This document shows positions 49,137 through 60,413 of a stretch of 64,000 nt of DNA, one piece after another (within the stretch, counting starts at the first letter, position 1; each line of letters opens with the position of its first letter). The DNA is taken from the NCBI RefSeq assembly GCF_041146795.1, contig NC_135167.1:6420454-6484453 (forward strand), in the 5' to 3' direction. Source of the stretch: Maylandia zebra. Its lineage: Eukaryota; Chordata; Actinopteri; Cichliformes; Cichlidae. A model generated the notes under the pieces. That model was not told the DNA's origin and searched no databases. It was given only the letters and a program-made list of their open reading frames with translations. The position numbers and the translations under genes are program-made.

Positions 49137-49668
49137 AATGACCAGACCCCTCCGGCCTGTTTTCCAGGCCACTAAATTAAACCCAGTCAATTACCAATTG
49201 AACAGAATAAAAACCTACGAGGTCCACTAATAGTCCAAAAGTCCAAATCTTTAATAGAAAAGACAGGCAGAACTCAAACAAACAATAATCCAAACGAGGA
49301 GCATATATACACACTGGAAAGTAAATAATTATAAGTTATTAAATCAGACTAATTAAATACAGTAAAACTAATAAGGGAAGACAAACACACGGGAAATAAA
49401 AATAACAGTGTAAACATACCAAAACTCAAAATAAAACAGGAAAGCTACTACAAACCGAGTGTGACACAATTACATTCATATTGAAACATATGTGATAATT
49501 TTCTTTCTTTGTAGCATTTTTAAGATATGTGTTAGAACAGTCATTATGCTGTTTGGATTAGGAACCAATCATTTTTGCCAAATAGTTAACACAAACTTAG
49601 AACAACAATGAACAATTTTCAAGATTCTGATTTACAGAACAAACAAAAGTCACAAAAGGTTTCATTAT
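49137..49668. other. Region between the two MULE genes
   Basis: AT-rich, with no frame of note. It should include the 3' UTR of the minus-strand protease gene, but I did not find a convincing polyA signal. Confidence 0.35.
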
Positions 49669-52600
49669 TTAAGAGACAAGATCAAGTTTTTCACACAGGA
49701 ATGAAATGACAGAATCCAGTGCAGCGGGGCCAAAGGTGTGTGTCAGCAAACTGAAGGTTGAGGAATCAGTCAGCTCATGTTTAAGATTGTGTTGGATTTT
49801 GAGAAGAGTCTGTCTGTTATTAGAAAGTAAGATTAACAATGTTACACCAATAACCCAAATACGGGGAAATGACAAATAATACCAAAAAAGATACAACTTT
49901 CATATTGTTTTACTAACTTACTTTGTCATATCAGCACTTGAATGGTCGATGCCTTTACAGACCATGTCTGTTGTGACATCGCAGGCCAATCTTCCGGCAA
50001 ACCCGAGGGCTAGCTCCCCAGCCTCCTCTTCACTCAGAACACTAAACACTGTTACTTTAGTTTTGGCCTTCTTAGGCCTGTCAAGAATCATTGCGGGCAG
50101 TTTGGCTTTACGGCCCTAAAAAAGAAAAAGTGCAAACACCAAAAGAGCAGAGAGAGACACACACACGCGCACAAAGTTAAATGCTTTTGTTTACATGGTG
50201 TAATTGTGTATATGTTGCAGCAAATGCACAATTTCCAGCCACATTGTCACTTCATTGATACGAGTAACCCGGATTTATTTCAGGTGACATCAAAATCACG
50301 AAATGTATACCTACCCCAATCAAACCTCTGAAAACATGAACTGACATGTTCTCTGCGTTGATTCTGCGCTTGATCTCGTCTTCTGTTATTGTGTAGGTTT
50401 TCTTTTTTGAGCTTGGTACAGATAAGCGACCATGCACTCTGTAAACTGTACTAGTTCCTTCTGAATCAGTTTGGAATTCTGTATCTGCATCGATCCTGTC
50501 AACATCATCAGCAGCAGCATTATCTGTACTCAGACTTGTGCCGTATACTTCTGCTTCTTTTTCGTTGTCTTCAGTCTGTGTACCTTCATCTCTTTCAGTC
50601 TGTGTACCTTCATCTCTTTCAGTCTGTGTACCTTCATCTCTGACTGTCAGTCTTCCTATCTCACTGTTACTTGTCGATTTGCTGCAGATGTTCTCTCCCT
50701 TAGGAACTTTTCCTTTGTCATTCGCTGCCTGATGCTTTCCCTGATGACATTCTTCACTGGCTACTTCTATTGCTCCTCCTGTATAGCCACCTACTATGCT
50801 GCACAACTCCTTTCCCTCTGCTGTGCTGCACTGTGCTGTTACATAAAGAAGAATGATATAAACAGCACTATATCAATTTAATTGTGAAGAGAAATCCCCA
50901 CAATACGACACAGTTATGTCTAAAATAGTTTTGTGTAAAAACTGGATCTTGAAACGTCCACTTTAATTACACAGTCCTGGTGTGCAAAGGCAAAATTACG
51001 AAAAAAAATTTCACTTTAAACATTTTTGGACATTGTTTAGTTATATTGTGACTTACTCTCACAGAAGATACAGATGCCACAAACAGACTTTGAACAACGC
51101 ATGTGCTTGTATGCACCACATTTCTGGCACTGCACCTGTGAATTAAAAAAAAAAAAAAGAAGAAGAAGAAATAAACAAACAAAAAACAAATGAACAAAGT
51201 CCATTAAATAAACAATCTATATGGCTAAGGACATGTCATAGTGTACCCGGTCTTTGGCTGCAATCACACACCAGCACTGACTGCACTTCCTAGTTCGATC
51301 TGCAAAATATAATTTGTTTAAGTACAAGTTACATTTTCCAATGTTAGAGAAAAAGAAGGCAGCTAATTTTATCTTTACCTATTGAGGAAAATAAGTAGTG
51401 GCAAAGTCGGGATCTGAGCTTTGTGATTTCAGTGTTGTACTCCTCCACTTGTGTTTTACCGTCAATGAGAGATTGGGCAAACTAATAATTGATGAAGAAG
51501 AAAAAAAAAAAAAAAAGAACAAAAAGAATTAGATTAACAAAGAAATGTTTGTTTTAACCCCCCCCCCCCCGAGAAAAAAAAAAAAAACAGAGCAACCAAA
51601 GCAAAGCATTACTGCTGAAATGGTTCAATCTACAAAAAAAATTGAGATTTTACCATCCTGCCTCTAAGGCTTTAAAAACTGAATAGGCAAAAATGTAAAC
51701 ATTACTTATATAGGTTAAAGCTATAGTTTTCAGTACCATTATGACATGCACTCCACATGAGTTCCCATCCTGTTGATGTGGGTGGCTCACATGTGACAAG
51801 GTCCACTCTCCAGCGCAGCCTCTTGCTGAAGCAAATGAGCTGAGAGATCGCAGTTATTACAAATAAAAAGCATATAGAGAAATCAATAACCACGTTCGGT
51901 AATGATTTCAATTAAATTAAATATGTTATGTTAAATATGTTAATTAATTACCTCCAGTTTTTCAACACCGCACTTTTTCTGACCTCCGACTCGCCAAATG
52001 AATTCATATAGACTATGGTCCTCTTGGGTATGTCACAAAACTGTTTTGTAAAAAGATGGATATGGTAGGCTTGGGCCTTGAGAATTCCTAATGAGGGACA
52101 CTGAAAAGTATCATGCACTAGAGAGAGTGCAAAATCTGTGCAACTTACAAACAAGGTCCAGTGGCTGCCGTTTTCCAGACAGGCTCCAATCAATTTCTCA
52201 TACATCTGAAAGATGTTTTTCTGGAAATAAAAATAATGTGACAAGTATGTTTTTCTGTCAAGAATGACACTGCAAAACTGCAAAAGCTTGTCAGGTGAGA
52301 CTTGTAATTAATTCTGCAGATACACAAACATATAGAAAGTGTCATTTTTGGTTTACATTAATTAATTTCTATAGTGTGTACAAAACAAATCAAGACCACA
52401 GACTCAACACGCACCACTCAATTTTTGGTGTTCTTTATCAGTTGGCCAAGACAGAAATGTTTTAATCTGTGTGCATTGCTTTTGAACAAGTCTTTACACA
52501 GAAAAGGTTTCAGAAAGGTATTTTTCAGGTTCTTCTGACAAGGCTTCAATTTTGGAAAATGCTGTTTGTTTATAGTGGCAACTTATAAACCCTTTGTGAT

Positions 52601-53393
52601 AAGAACATAGTTACCACAGTCCAAGTCATACCTTCAAAAAGTATGCACTTTGTGCTCTTGTGGACCCATCCAAAATTTTTCCAGTGATTTGGCTTGGTAT
52701 TGGATAAATGTGAGGGAAATTCTATAAAAATAACATAAATACACCTATGTTTTCAAATACATTACAAAAAACGTAAACATGCTATGTCATTATGATCAAA
52801 CAAGCTTTTCAACATACCTCACACTGCAAATAGATTAGGCCATCTATTACCTTATAAAACAAATAAATAAATACATATAAATAAAAACAGAACTAAGGAA
52901 TACGATTCATTAAGTAAATTGTACAATAAAGTGTATTTAAAGCAGAATTTAACATTAGTTTTATGACAACATAAAAGGATTTTTATGTCAAGAGGTACCT
53001 CATCTGAAATGTTAGTCTGGTCAAACAGGGATTTCAAACTTGAAATACCAATAGAGTTTGGTCCAGCTACTCCCACAAGGTAATCTGTGAGAAAGCATAT
53101 GCTGTAGTCAACAGATATCATTTTCTTTTTGCATGCTGCAACCATCATCCATTTCAGTCTTCTAGGAGCTTTGTCTGGTTGTAGTTCTTTTTTCTCCTCC
53201 TCATCTATTAATTAAATTGTTTTCTGACCTTCCTAACTGTTTCCGACCTGTCTTCCCAATGTGATGTTTAAGCAATATATGTATGGTCAGAAGGGGGTGA
53301 AATTTTCATTGCAGTTGTACGTGTAACATTGCATGTGATAATAAAAGGCTTGATTGGTTGATTATTCAACATGAGTTGACATTTACCTGACAT
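49669..53393 (-). CDS. MULE-borne ULP1/C48-type cysteine protease with PHD-like zinc finger
   Basis: Thirteen coding exons: 53387-53393, 52999-53204, 52818-52850, 52632-52721, 52149-52220, 51952-52040, 51737-51821, 51379-51481, 51247-51299, 51057-51135, 50315-50835, 49922-50115 and 49669-49813. Together they make 1677 bases, 558 residues, with every phase consistent. Residues 75-225 are a ULP1-like (SUMO-protease superfamily) domain. It has the catalytic His in SHWTLF (about 132), Asn where Asp is usual (YMNSFGE, about 149), and Gln and Cys in HQQDGNSCGV (about 182 and 188). Residues 229-272 are a Cys-rich PHD-like finger (CSQCWC, VQCQKCGAYKHMRC, CGICIFC). An acidic linker with three tandem TQT motifs and a helical C-terminus follow. 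The start exon encodes only Met-Ser and is preceded by an acceptor, so a 5' UTR exon lies upstream. The substrate is unknown; desumoylation or processing of the transposase are guesses. Confidence 0.82.
50569..50643 (-). repeat. In-frame 24-base tandem repeat, three copies
   Basis: Encodes RDEGTQTE three times within exon 11 of the ULP1-like gene. The copies are nearly exact. Confidence 0.92.
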
Positions 53394-53511
53394 TGTGAAG
53401 GAGTCACAGTTTCTGTAAGGGTGTAAGAACATAACATGTGGATTTGTTACACTTCTTTTTCACAAGTTAATAACAATCAATAATTTTCATTCCATTATTT
53501 ACAAGCTATCA

Positions 53512-54036
53512 CACGATGTCCCAGGGACAACATTTACACGATGTCCCAGGGACAACATTTACACGATGTCCCAGGGACAACATCTACACGATGTCCCAGG
53601 GCAAATTCTACATGATGTCCCAGGGACAACATTTACACAATGTCCCAGGGACAACATTTACGCGATGTCCCTGGGACAACATTTACGCGATGTACCTGGG
53701 ACAAATTTGTAAATTTCTGGATTACTGTTAATCTCCATAGAATCAAGAACTCATGTCCAGTTTCACAGCTATGGACCAGTTAATTATGTTTCCAGGTGAT
53801 AGTTTGATTCATAGATTCAGCACACAACCATAAGTCTAGGCCTTTTAGTCCAGATTCTCTTCACTTATGTTTGTAAAATGATCAGGGAAGCTACTGCAAT
53901 TTTGCCTGACCCAACCCCCGGGCCACGAAACACCCAAAAAGTTGGGGAACGCTGGTCTAGAGAACACTGGTTAGCTAATGCTGTCGTCAAGTAGCCTATC
54001 GCTAGCAAACAAACAGCAAGCCAAGTGAGGAACATA
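53512..54036 (-). repeat. MULE right terminal inverted repeat with palindromic array
   Basis: 53512-53706 is a tandem array of eight units of about 25 bases, each holding the 13-base palindrome TGTCCC-A/T-GGGACA. One unit is degenerate and one is a base short. From about 53700 to 54036 the sequence mirrors the left end. Subterminal repeats of this kind usually bind transposase, but here that is inference. Confidence 0.85.
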
Positions 54037-55310
54037 GTGATGGGACGTTCTGTATCGAGGCTTCGGAGCGTGTGTCGAGTAATGGAGGGGGCGTTTCCGC
54101 GAAGCGCGTATCGAGGCTTGCTTCATTTATGGGAGGAGCTGAAAATGATGACGTCCGAAGCCTCGCTGCCCGGCTGTACCACGTGACTGGTTCATGAAGT
54201 GGTTCGAACTTTGCCGCGAGATATGACAGCGATATAAACCCCTCAGACTTCATTCAAAAATGTGGGTGTTTGATGGAGAGTTGCGGTTAGTGAGAGTTTG
54301 GAGACCGTTTGGAGGTTTATGAGAGTGAGGAAAGTCAGGAGAGAATGGAGCCAGCTAAGAAGAGGAGGATGTCCTCCCCTGTGTGGGAACATTTTGATCT
54401 TATTCCTCCCAACAAGGTATGTAAATTTCTACAGAAGATGTATTTTCATGATACTGATGGTGCAATACAATTTATGTTGAGCTGTCTTGACTTTTGTACA
54501 AGGTGAAGTGTTTTCTATGTGCCAGGGAGCTGGGATATAACAACAACAACACCTTACCCATGCTTAGGCACTACAGAGCTTTGCATGAGAATAAGGGGGA
54601 CACCGATTGTGGAGCAAGACCAGGTGAGCCATCAAATGCAATGATAATATAGGATGCAGTAATGTTACTAAATGATATAACAATATTATACAACTGTTAT
54701 AAGTTACGTATGTGATATTTATATTTGTGCTTTATCTTTATTGTCTTTCCTCAGGAGAACAATCTCAAATAGATGAAGACCTGGTCAGCATGGTGATTGA
54801 GGACTCCCAGCCATTTAGCATTGTGGAGGACAAAGGATTCAAAAGATTTGTTAAATCATTAAATCCTAGCTATGTTCTCCCCACTAAAAAGGTCATAAAA
54901 GCAGTGAAAATTTAGTTTTTACAGAATAAAATGTGAACAGGCAGTGTGTAGCTGTCCATACCTCAACGTTACAAAAGCACAACCACTGTCCACACCCCAA
55001 CCACACCTCACCTCACAGTAAATGATCATTTCCATTTCAAGCATTTCCAAATAATCATTTCCCATACTGCCACTATAAATATACACAGTATACTGCCATC
55101 ACTACAATATACATGTTTTACACACTCCTTTTGTTGTTGACATTTACAGGCTGTGTGCAAAATGCCACACTCTTCAAATTCATGCCAGCTATTATTTTTA
55201 CGTCCTGCTAGAGCAAATGAAGCTTCATGAAGCTTCGCGTTGGGGTGAACCAATTGGATGAAAAGCTTCAGTGCTTCATGGGGCTTCATGAAGTTCTCTT
55301 ACCGTAATAT
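54037..55310 (+). mobile_element. Truncated hAT element with BED finger
   Basis: Begins GTGATGGGACGTTCTGTATCG, a common teleost hAT terminus, right at the MULE end. It contains a 5' part of a transposase gene. The right limit near 55310 is set by repeated GAAGCTTCATGAAG-type sequence typical of these elements. No matching target duplication was found. Confidence 0.6.
54345..54915 (+). pseudogene. 5' fragment of a ZBED-like hAT transposase gene
   Basis: Exons at 54345-54416, 54503-54623 and 54755 onward. They encode a BED finger (VWEHFDLIPPNK, KCFLCARELGY, TLPMLRHYRALHE) and the next conserved block (SQPFSIVEDKGFKRFVKSLN, PSYVLPTKK). The frame then reads into intronic sequence and stops at 54915. 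The catalytic domain is missing. Confidence 0.75.
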
Positions 55311-55929
55311 TTAGGACACACACAACTCCAAACATGCACCCCCTGCACTGACTGTGCTTCTAAAACTGGAGGCTGGTTTGAGGAAATCCTCATCTGAACC
55401 CACCTGTGATGTCCAGTCCTGAGGCATAAGGGTCACAGGACAGACCAACCTCTCTGATAAGGTCTCAGGCAAACCAGATGTCGAAATATTTGCGCAGTGA
55501 AATTTGGCTACCTGTGGTAAGTAAGGAAAATATTAACCTGACAGCTTGAACATGTTCTTCCCGTGATACCTACCTACATCCATCTAGTGTCAAGCAGTTT
55601 TCCTTTTCTCATTCTTCCTAATCACCTCCTGGGCTCTATAGGCGTATTTTCTCTAGAGTTTTTGTTTTTTCAGGGAGCAGGTCAAGTTCCTGATAAATAC
55701 CCCAAACTTTGAAAACGCCACCTACTGACCAATCATTTCTCAGGAAAGATGGCGTTAGCAGATAATCCGAGGACCGCTGTGTGGAGATGGTAAGAAGGTA
55801 TCTCTTTTTAACAAACTGTCTAAAACTGACGATTTGCGTGATTAGTAGAGAAAATTCCGAATCAGAAGAGAGAACTTTTTCCTTTATTTAGGTCTAAGTA
55901 AAATACTATTTTTAAAGTAGTTTAATTTG
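55311..55929. other. Gene-less stretch
   Basis: No domain recognised. A short ATG segment at about 55749-55790 ends in a donor-like ATGGTAAG. Without a partner exon it cannot be called. Confidence 0.3.
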
Positions 55930-55937
55930 CTCTAGAC

Positions 55938-56163
55938 CAGGGGTGCCCAATCCCGGTCCTCGAGAGCTACCGTCCTGCAGCTTTTAGATGCATCCCTACT
56001 CCAACACAGCTGAATCAAATGAATGGCTTGTTATCAGGCCTTTGCCAAACACGATGGCATGCTGAAGAGGTAATCAAACCATTTGAATCAGCTGTGTTGG
56101 AGTAGGGATGCATCTAAAAGCTGCAGGACGGTAGCTCTCGAGGACCGGGATTGGGCACCCCTG
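55938..56163. mobile_element. 226-base palindromic hAT MITE
   Basis: Inverted arms of about 75 bases, starting CAGGGGTGCCCAATCCC, are flanked by the 8-base duplication ctctagac (55930-55937 and 56164-56171). The loop is about 70 bases. No coding capacity. Confidence 0.92.
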
Positions 56164-56344
56164 CTCTAGACCATTAAAAAAAATCATAAAAGAGCACAAG
56201 AGACTTCCTCCCGTGCCTAAGTGAAATAACAGTGTCACTGATTAGGCATTTACCCCAAAGTCATATTTACTTGTTATTCCCAGTAAATATGCAGCTCTGG
56301 ATCTGTCCCCGTTTGACAGTCATCCTCGATTGGAAAAAACCTGT

Positions 56345-56894
56345 TGTTACGTCCCCTGGCTAGTCTAGGGGGTTGAAGGGACGAACATAAAGGTGGATAG
56401 AGAAGGAGGAGCCAAGATGGTAAGTGTAGAAGGTCTATTTAATGCTGGTGATGAGATTTGGGTTCAGACTGAGGTATAACGTCAGGGAGAGCCATGGCCA
56501 ACATAACAAACAAAACATCCCTGATGTAGAAATAAAAGAAACTTACCTAACTCCAAAGAAACAAAATATACAACCTATAACCATAACCTACCTAACAACA
56601 CATAAACAGGAGAAAACAGAGTGTCAAAACAAAAGGCAGCTCTCCCCTACAAGCAGTCTGAACATGAAAAACAACAATGTTCATACAAGTTACAAAGGCA
56701 TGCAAGCCTGCACGAGTATGGCAACCAAAATGGCCAGAGGGCACAGAAGCACAGCTCCACAGGCATTAAGTAGTGCTTTGCTGATTACCAATTAGCCAGA
56801 CTCTGCGCAGCATCCAATCAGGACAGAGGAGGTGGAGCCTAGACAAAACAAAGGGTTAGTAGGGAGAAGAGACATCCTCCTGGGGGATGTAACA
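56345..56894. repeat. Solo-LTR-like repeat
   Basis: Starts TGTTACGTCCCC and ends GGGGGATGTAACA (TG...CA, with short inverted ends), flanked by cctgt and cctat, a near-match 5-base target duplication. No coding frame. A DNA element with TIRs is an alternative. Confidence 0.5.
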
Positions 56895-57321
56895 CCTATA
56901 ATAACCAGCGTCTCGTGTTCTTATTGGGATAAGTGAAGCCACACAATAAAAAGATGCACCCAGTATGTCAAACTTGATTCTTATGACTGGCGTAGACTTG
57001 CAAGTTGAGTTAAACATATTCAAAAAAGCCTACTTTCACTAAAAGACTTGTGCTGTAGTTACTATATCGACCCTCACACTATCTCCTTCAGATGTTGCTG
57101 ACGTTGGTACGCAAAGGTCTCTGATTCCCATTTCTTTACACTCATTTATCATATACTGTAATACTAATGCATAATAGACCTAGTTTATGAAATTTGTATT
57201 TGAGCCAAAGATTCATCAAAAATTAGACTATACTGTCCACATCAAATGTAGGATGTTTTAATCATGGAAAAAGACTTGATTTGTTGTTTAAATGAGACCA
57301 CTGAGTGTGAGTGTCTGACAG
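56895..57321. other. Gene-less stretch before the abcc12 pseudogene
   Basis: AT-rich, with no exon of the abcc12 family recognised. Confidence 0.35.
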
Positions 57322-59514
57322 GTTTCAGAGACTCTGGAAGGAAGAAGTGGCAAAGAGAGGCCCGGAGAAGGCCTCGCTAGTTCGTGTGGCCCTGCGCTTT
57401 CTGAGAACCAGGCTGATTCGGTCGACTGCTGTTTCCGTCTTTGTGGCATTGTCATTATTTCTCGGGCCTGTGAGTTATCTGTCTTACAATATATAATACA
57501 CTGCTCCAAAAAATGAAGGAGAATTTTATAATTAGAGTATAACGCCAACTAGGATAAAGCTCTGGGATATTTATCTAGTCAGTTAAGTAGCAGAGGGGGT
57601 TATTCATCACTTTCAACTGCTTTGGTATTAAGGGTAAGTTAAGTAGCTGTATGTTGGCCAACAGAATTATGTTATGTGTATATAAGCATGCATAAGAGCA
57701 TTCAGTGTGATTGTTTTCCCCATCTTTAAACATTATAAGGAACTATGCCTTTATTTGTCTGTAATTTTTAACATGAATGTTCAACTCTAGCAGAATTGGT
57801 CAGAGCAAAAAATATTATTGAAGGTAAAGAGAACTGGCAAACTTTTTCTCTCACAGGATTTAGAAAAAAGAAAAAGGAACAACTAAAGTTGGTGGGTTAC
57901 ATCCAGGCTACTAATTGTACCACTACCCTAATCTCTGCCACCTTTGCCACCGTTCTGACCCTCTTTATACACCCCGTGATAGGCTTGCCACTTTGTGCAG
58001 CTAGTGTGAGTACCACAGAAGTACAGCAGTAATGACAAATTTTAAATGTGGTTTACCACAAATTGAAATTTTCCTGTATTTTTCTTTATTTCCAGGCCTT
58101 TACCACTTTTGCCATCTTCATCTTCATGAGTTACTGCATTGCTCTTATGTTTATGTCTGTGAAGTGGATAATTGAAGCTGGAGTGTCACTAAAATGATTA
58201 AGGGTAGATATACTGTAAAGGCTTGCTTTTCCTCCTCCCAGAGGGAGGGCGTGTGTATGGGTTCTGTTTGTCAGTTACTTAGCAGTCTAGCAGTTTTAAA
58301 TTTATCGTTTTCAAATTTTGTGTGATGTTAGATCTTAATAAGAGCTTAAGCATATTTAATTTTGGTGATAATTGGGTCAAGGTTGCTCACACCTACTGTT
58401 AAAATTGGTAAAAACTTTATATTACCCAGAATTTTTTATGGACTGTCTTCAAAGCTTCATAAAAATACACTACACCTTTGGGGACTTGAGTAACTATATT
58501 GGTTAAACAATGTTGACTTTGACCTCCCAGAAATCATATGGAGTAATATATAAAAAGTGCACTCTCGCTCACCTTCAACTTTAATTTATTCTGCACATTT
58601 TGACTGCTTTGTCCCCCTCCCTGGATCAACTGTTCTCACACTTTGTTCATCAGCAGTCTTCAGAGTCCACTGAAGGTTGTTCCCTATGAGCAAAGTATAG
58701 TGTGCATTGGCTTTCATCAGGAATTGAAAGAGTCTGCTGAAAGGGAATTTCAGGTGGCCAGAGCAGGGCTTCTAGGGACTAATCTAAAAGCAGTCATACT
58801 TGAAGCAGTGCAGTCTTCCCTGAAAAGGCCACCTTCAAGAAATATAGAAATATAAACCTGTTTAGGTTTTAGCTTTGCTTTTATAGGCAGTCTTGGAACT
58901 TCTTGGTCACACCTGGTATATAATCTAAATAAATCACTGTGCTGTGATTGTTGAAACTTAAACTTAATGGTATTGTTTTAATCACAAATTGTGAACCATT
59001 TTGGTAAGTCACTCCACTTCAGATGCAACAAGAGTGTTTGGGGGGGGGGGGCATTTCTCACAGTTGTCTTAACTTGTGTCTTTTAGTATTTGGAGTTCTG
59101 TGATGGCATCTTGGTTCTGGAGGATGGTGAGGTTCAGGAGGCTGGAAACCATCAAGCCCTGATGAATGCAAATGGGCGCTATGCTCAACTCATCAGCAAC
59201 TACCAGATGGAAGAGTCTAAAGTAAGGATTTCACACAAACTGCAGTACAAATGTTTGTAGCTCTGTTACTCTTACTGTTCAGTTAGCTCAAAAGCCTTAG
59301 TATCAGTTCTTTGTTGCTTTGAATTCACTGAGTTCTGTAAGCTTTATTATGTTAAGTATGCAGACCTAACTGTGAAACTGTTATTGTTCTCTTTTCAGAA
59401 GCAGATGGAAGATGAAGTGATGTCCCTGGATCCTGCCAACTTGAATGAATCTGAGCTCAGACCTGGTGAAGATGTTGGAATGATGAACAACGGTATAAAA
59501 AACATGAGCATGAA

Positions 59515-59566
<52 letters not shown>

Positions 59567-60413
59567 GATTTGTAATGCACTATTTAATTCATGGTGAACT
59601 ATGAAGACACATGTAAGAAATGTTTGGAATAACGGAGATGTTATGGGACAGGTGCACCATTGTGGCACATTTCTCAAAGTCCATGTGTGACAGTGTCTGT
59701 GCCTTCAATCTAGCTGTCATGATATGACTCTGTTAGCTACTTTAACTTTTATTGATGTCTTAGAACTTAGAAAATAACTGCATTTTGTGCAGGTTTATGT
59801 TCATATTGGAAGAGAGATATCGGGTGAAACTGAAGAGCTTAAAAAGTTGTGCTGTCCGAGTATAGTGTTCATTGATTGTTTTTATAATCTCTAAAATATC
59901 TATAATCTGACCATATATCTATCTTTATCAACTCTCTAGAGATACAACTGTATACCCCAAAAATTGGATCCGTTCAATAAGTACACTGATGAGGAGATCT
60001 GGAGAGAAGTTGTTTCTTTCCATGTGCTCCTCCTTAAATCAGTACTTTCCTGCAGTAACAGAGGCTCATATTGTCTGATAGATCATTCTTTTGGATGAAG
60101 CCACAGCCTCCACAGATCCAGAAACAGATGCTCTGATCCAAAAGACAGTCAAAGAGGGCTTTCAAGACAGCACTGTGCTCACCTAGCACATCGCATCAAC
60201 ACAGTGATGAATGCAGATCGTATTCTAGTCATGAACAATGGACAGGTAACAAAGACGGTTAGACAAAACTAATCCGTATATGATCTTCAGCCTCAACTTA
60301 CCAAGTGTTCTCTTTGACAGGTGGCAGAATTGGACCACCCAGATGTCCTGAACCAAAGGCCAGAGTCTCTGTTCTCTTCTCTCCTGGCTGCTTCTAAAAC
60401 AATGAAGAGATGA
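57322..60413 (+). pseudogene. Broken, partial ABCC12-like paralogue
   Basis: Exon-like pieces match the complete gene in order: 57322-57469 (exon 4; same 148 bases, LWKEEVAKRGPEKASLVRV), 57857-58005 (exon 8; 149 bases), 58096-58203 (exon 9; 108 bases), 59087-59221 (exon 15), 59399-59492 (exon 16), about 59940-60012 (exon 28, with an internal insertion), 60082-60245 (exon 30) and 60321-60413 (exon 31 with stop). Exons 1-3, 5-7, 10-14, 17-27 and 29 are missing, so most of both NBDs is gone. The exon 9 copy has TGA at 58195-58197 where the gene has CGA. The exon 30 copy is one base short near 60180. Splice signals survive at many edges, so inactivation followed duplication of a spliced gene and this is not a retrocopy. 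Confidence 0.88.
59516..59565. repeat. ATT microsatellite
   Basis: Pure run of ATT triplets just after the exon 16-like piece of the pseudogene. Confidence 0.97.

Larger units (their letters stand above)
43508..54036. mobile_element. Mutator-like (MULE) transposon, about 10.5 kb
   Basis: The left end from 43508 and the right end to 54036 are long inverted repeats starting ATGTTCCTCACTTGGCTTGC. They continue about 350-400 bases with a few substitutions and a 17-18-base block present only on the right. Inside lie two convergent spliced genes: a MULE transposase on the plus strand (44084-47825) and a ULP1-like protease with PHD-like finger on the minus strand (49669-53393). I could not find a matching target-site duplication. 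The right flank is occupied by a hAT fragment, so the true outer boundary may differ slightly. Confidence 0.85.

Noticed and set aside
55297-55306. An 8-base match (cttaccgt) to the inverse of sequence outside the MULE left end, suggesting the inverted repeat continues beyond the hAT fragment
   Set aside because: The sequences on either side do not match, so chance is the simpler explanation.
56284-56318. Possible remnant of abcc12 exon 3 (reads ALDLSPFDS)
   Set aside because: Only a short resemblance to the gene's LKLSPFD phrase and no clean exon edges. Too weak to call.
58643-58855. 70-codon frame inside the abcc12 pseudogene
   Set aside because: No match to any abcc12 exon and no domain that I recognise.
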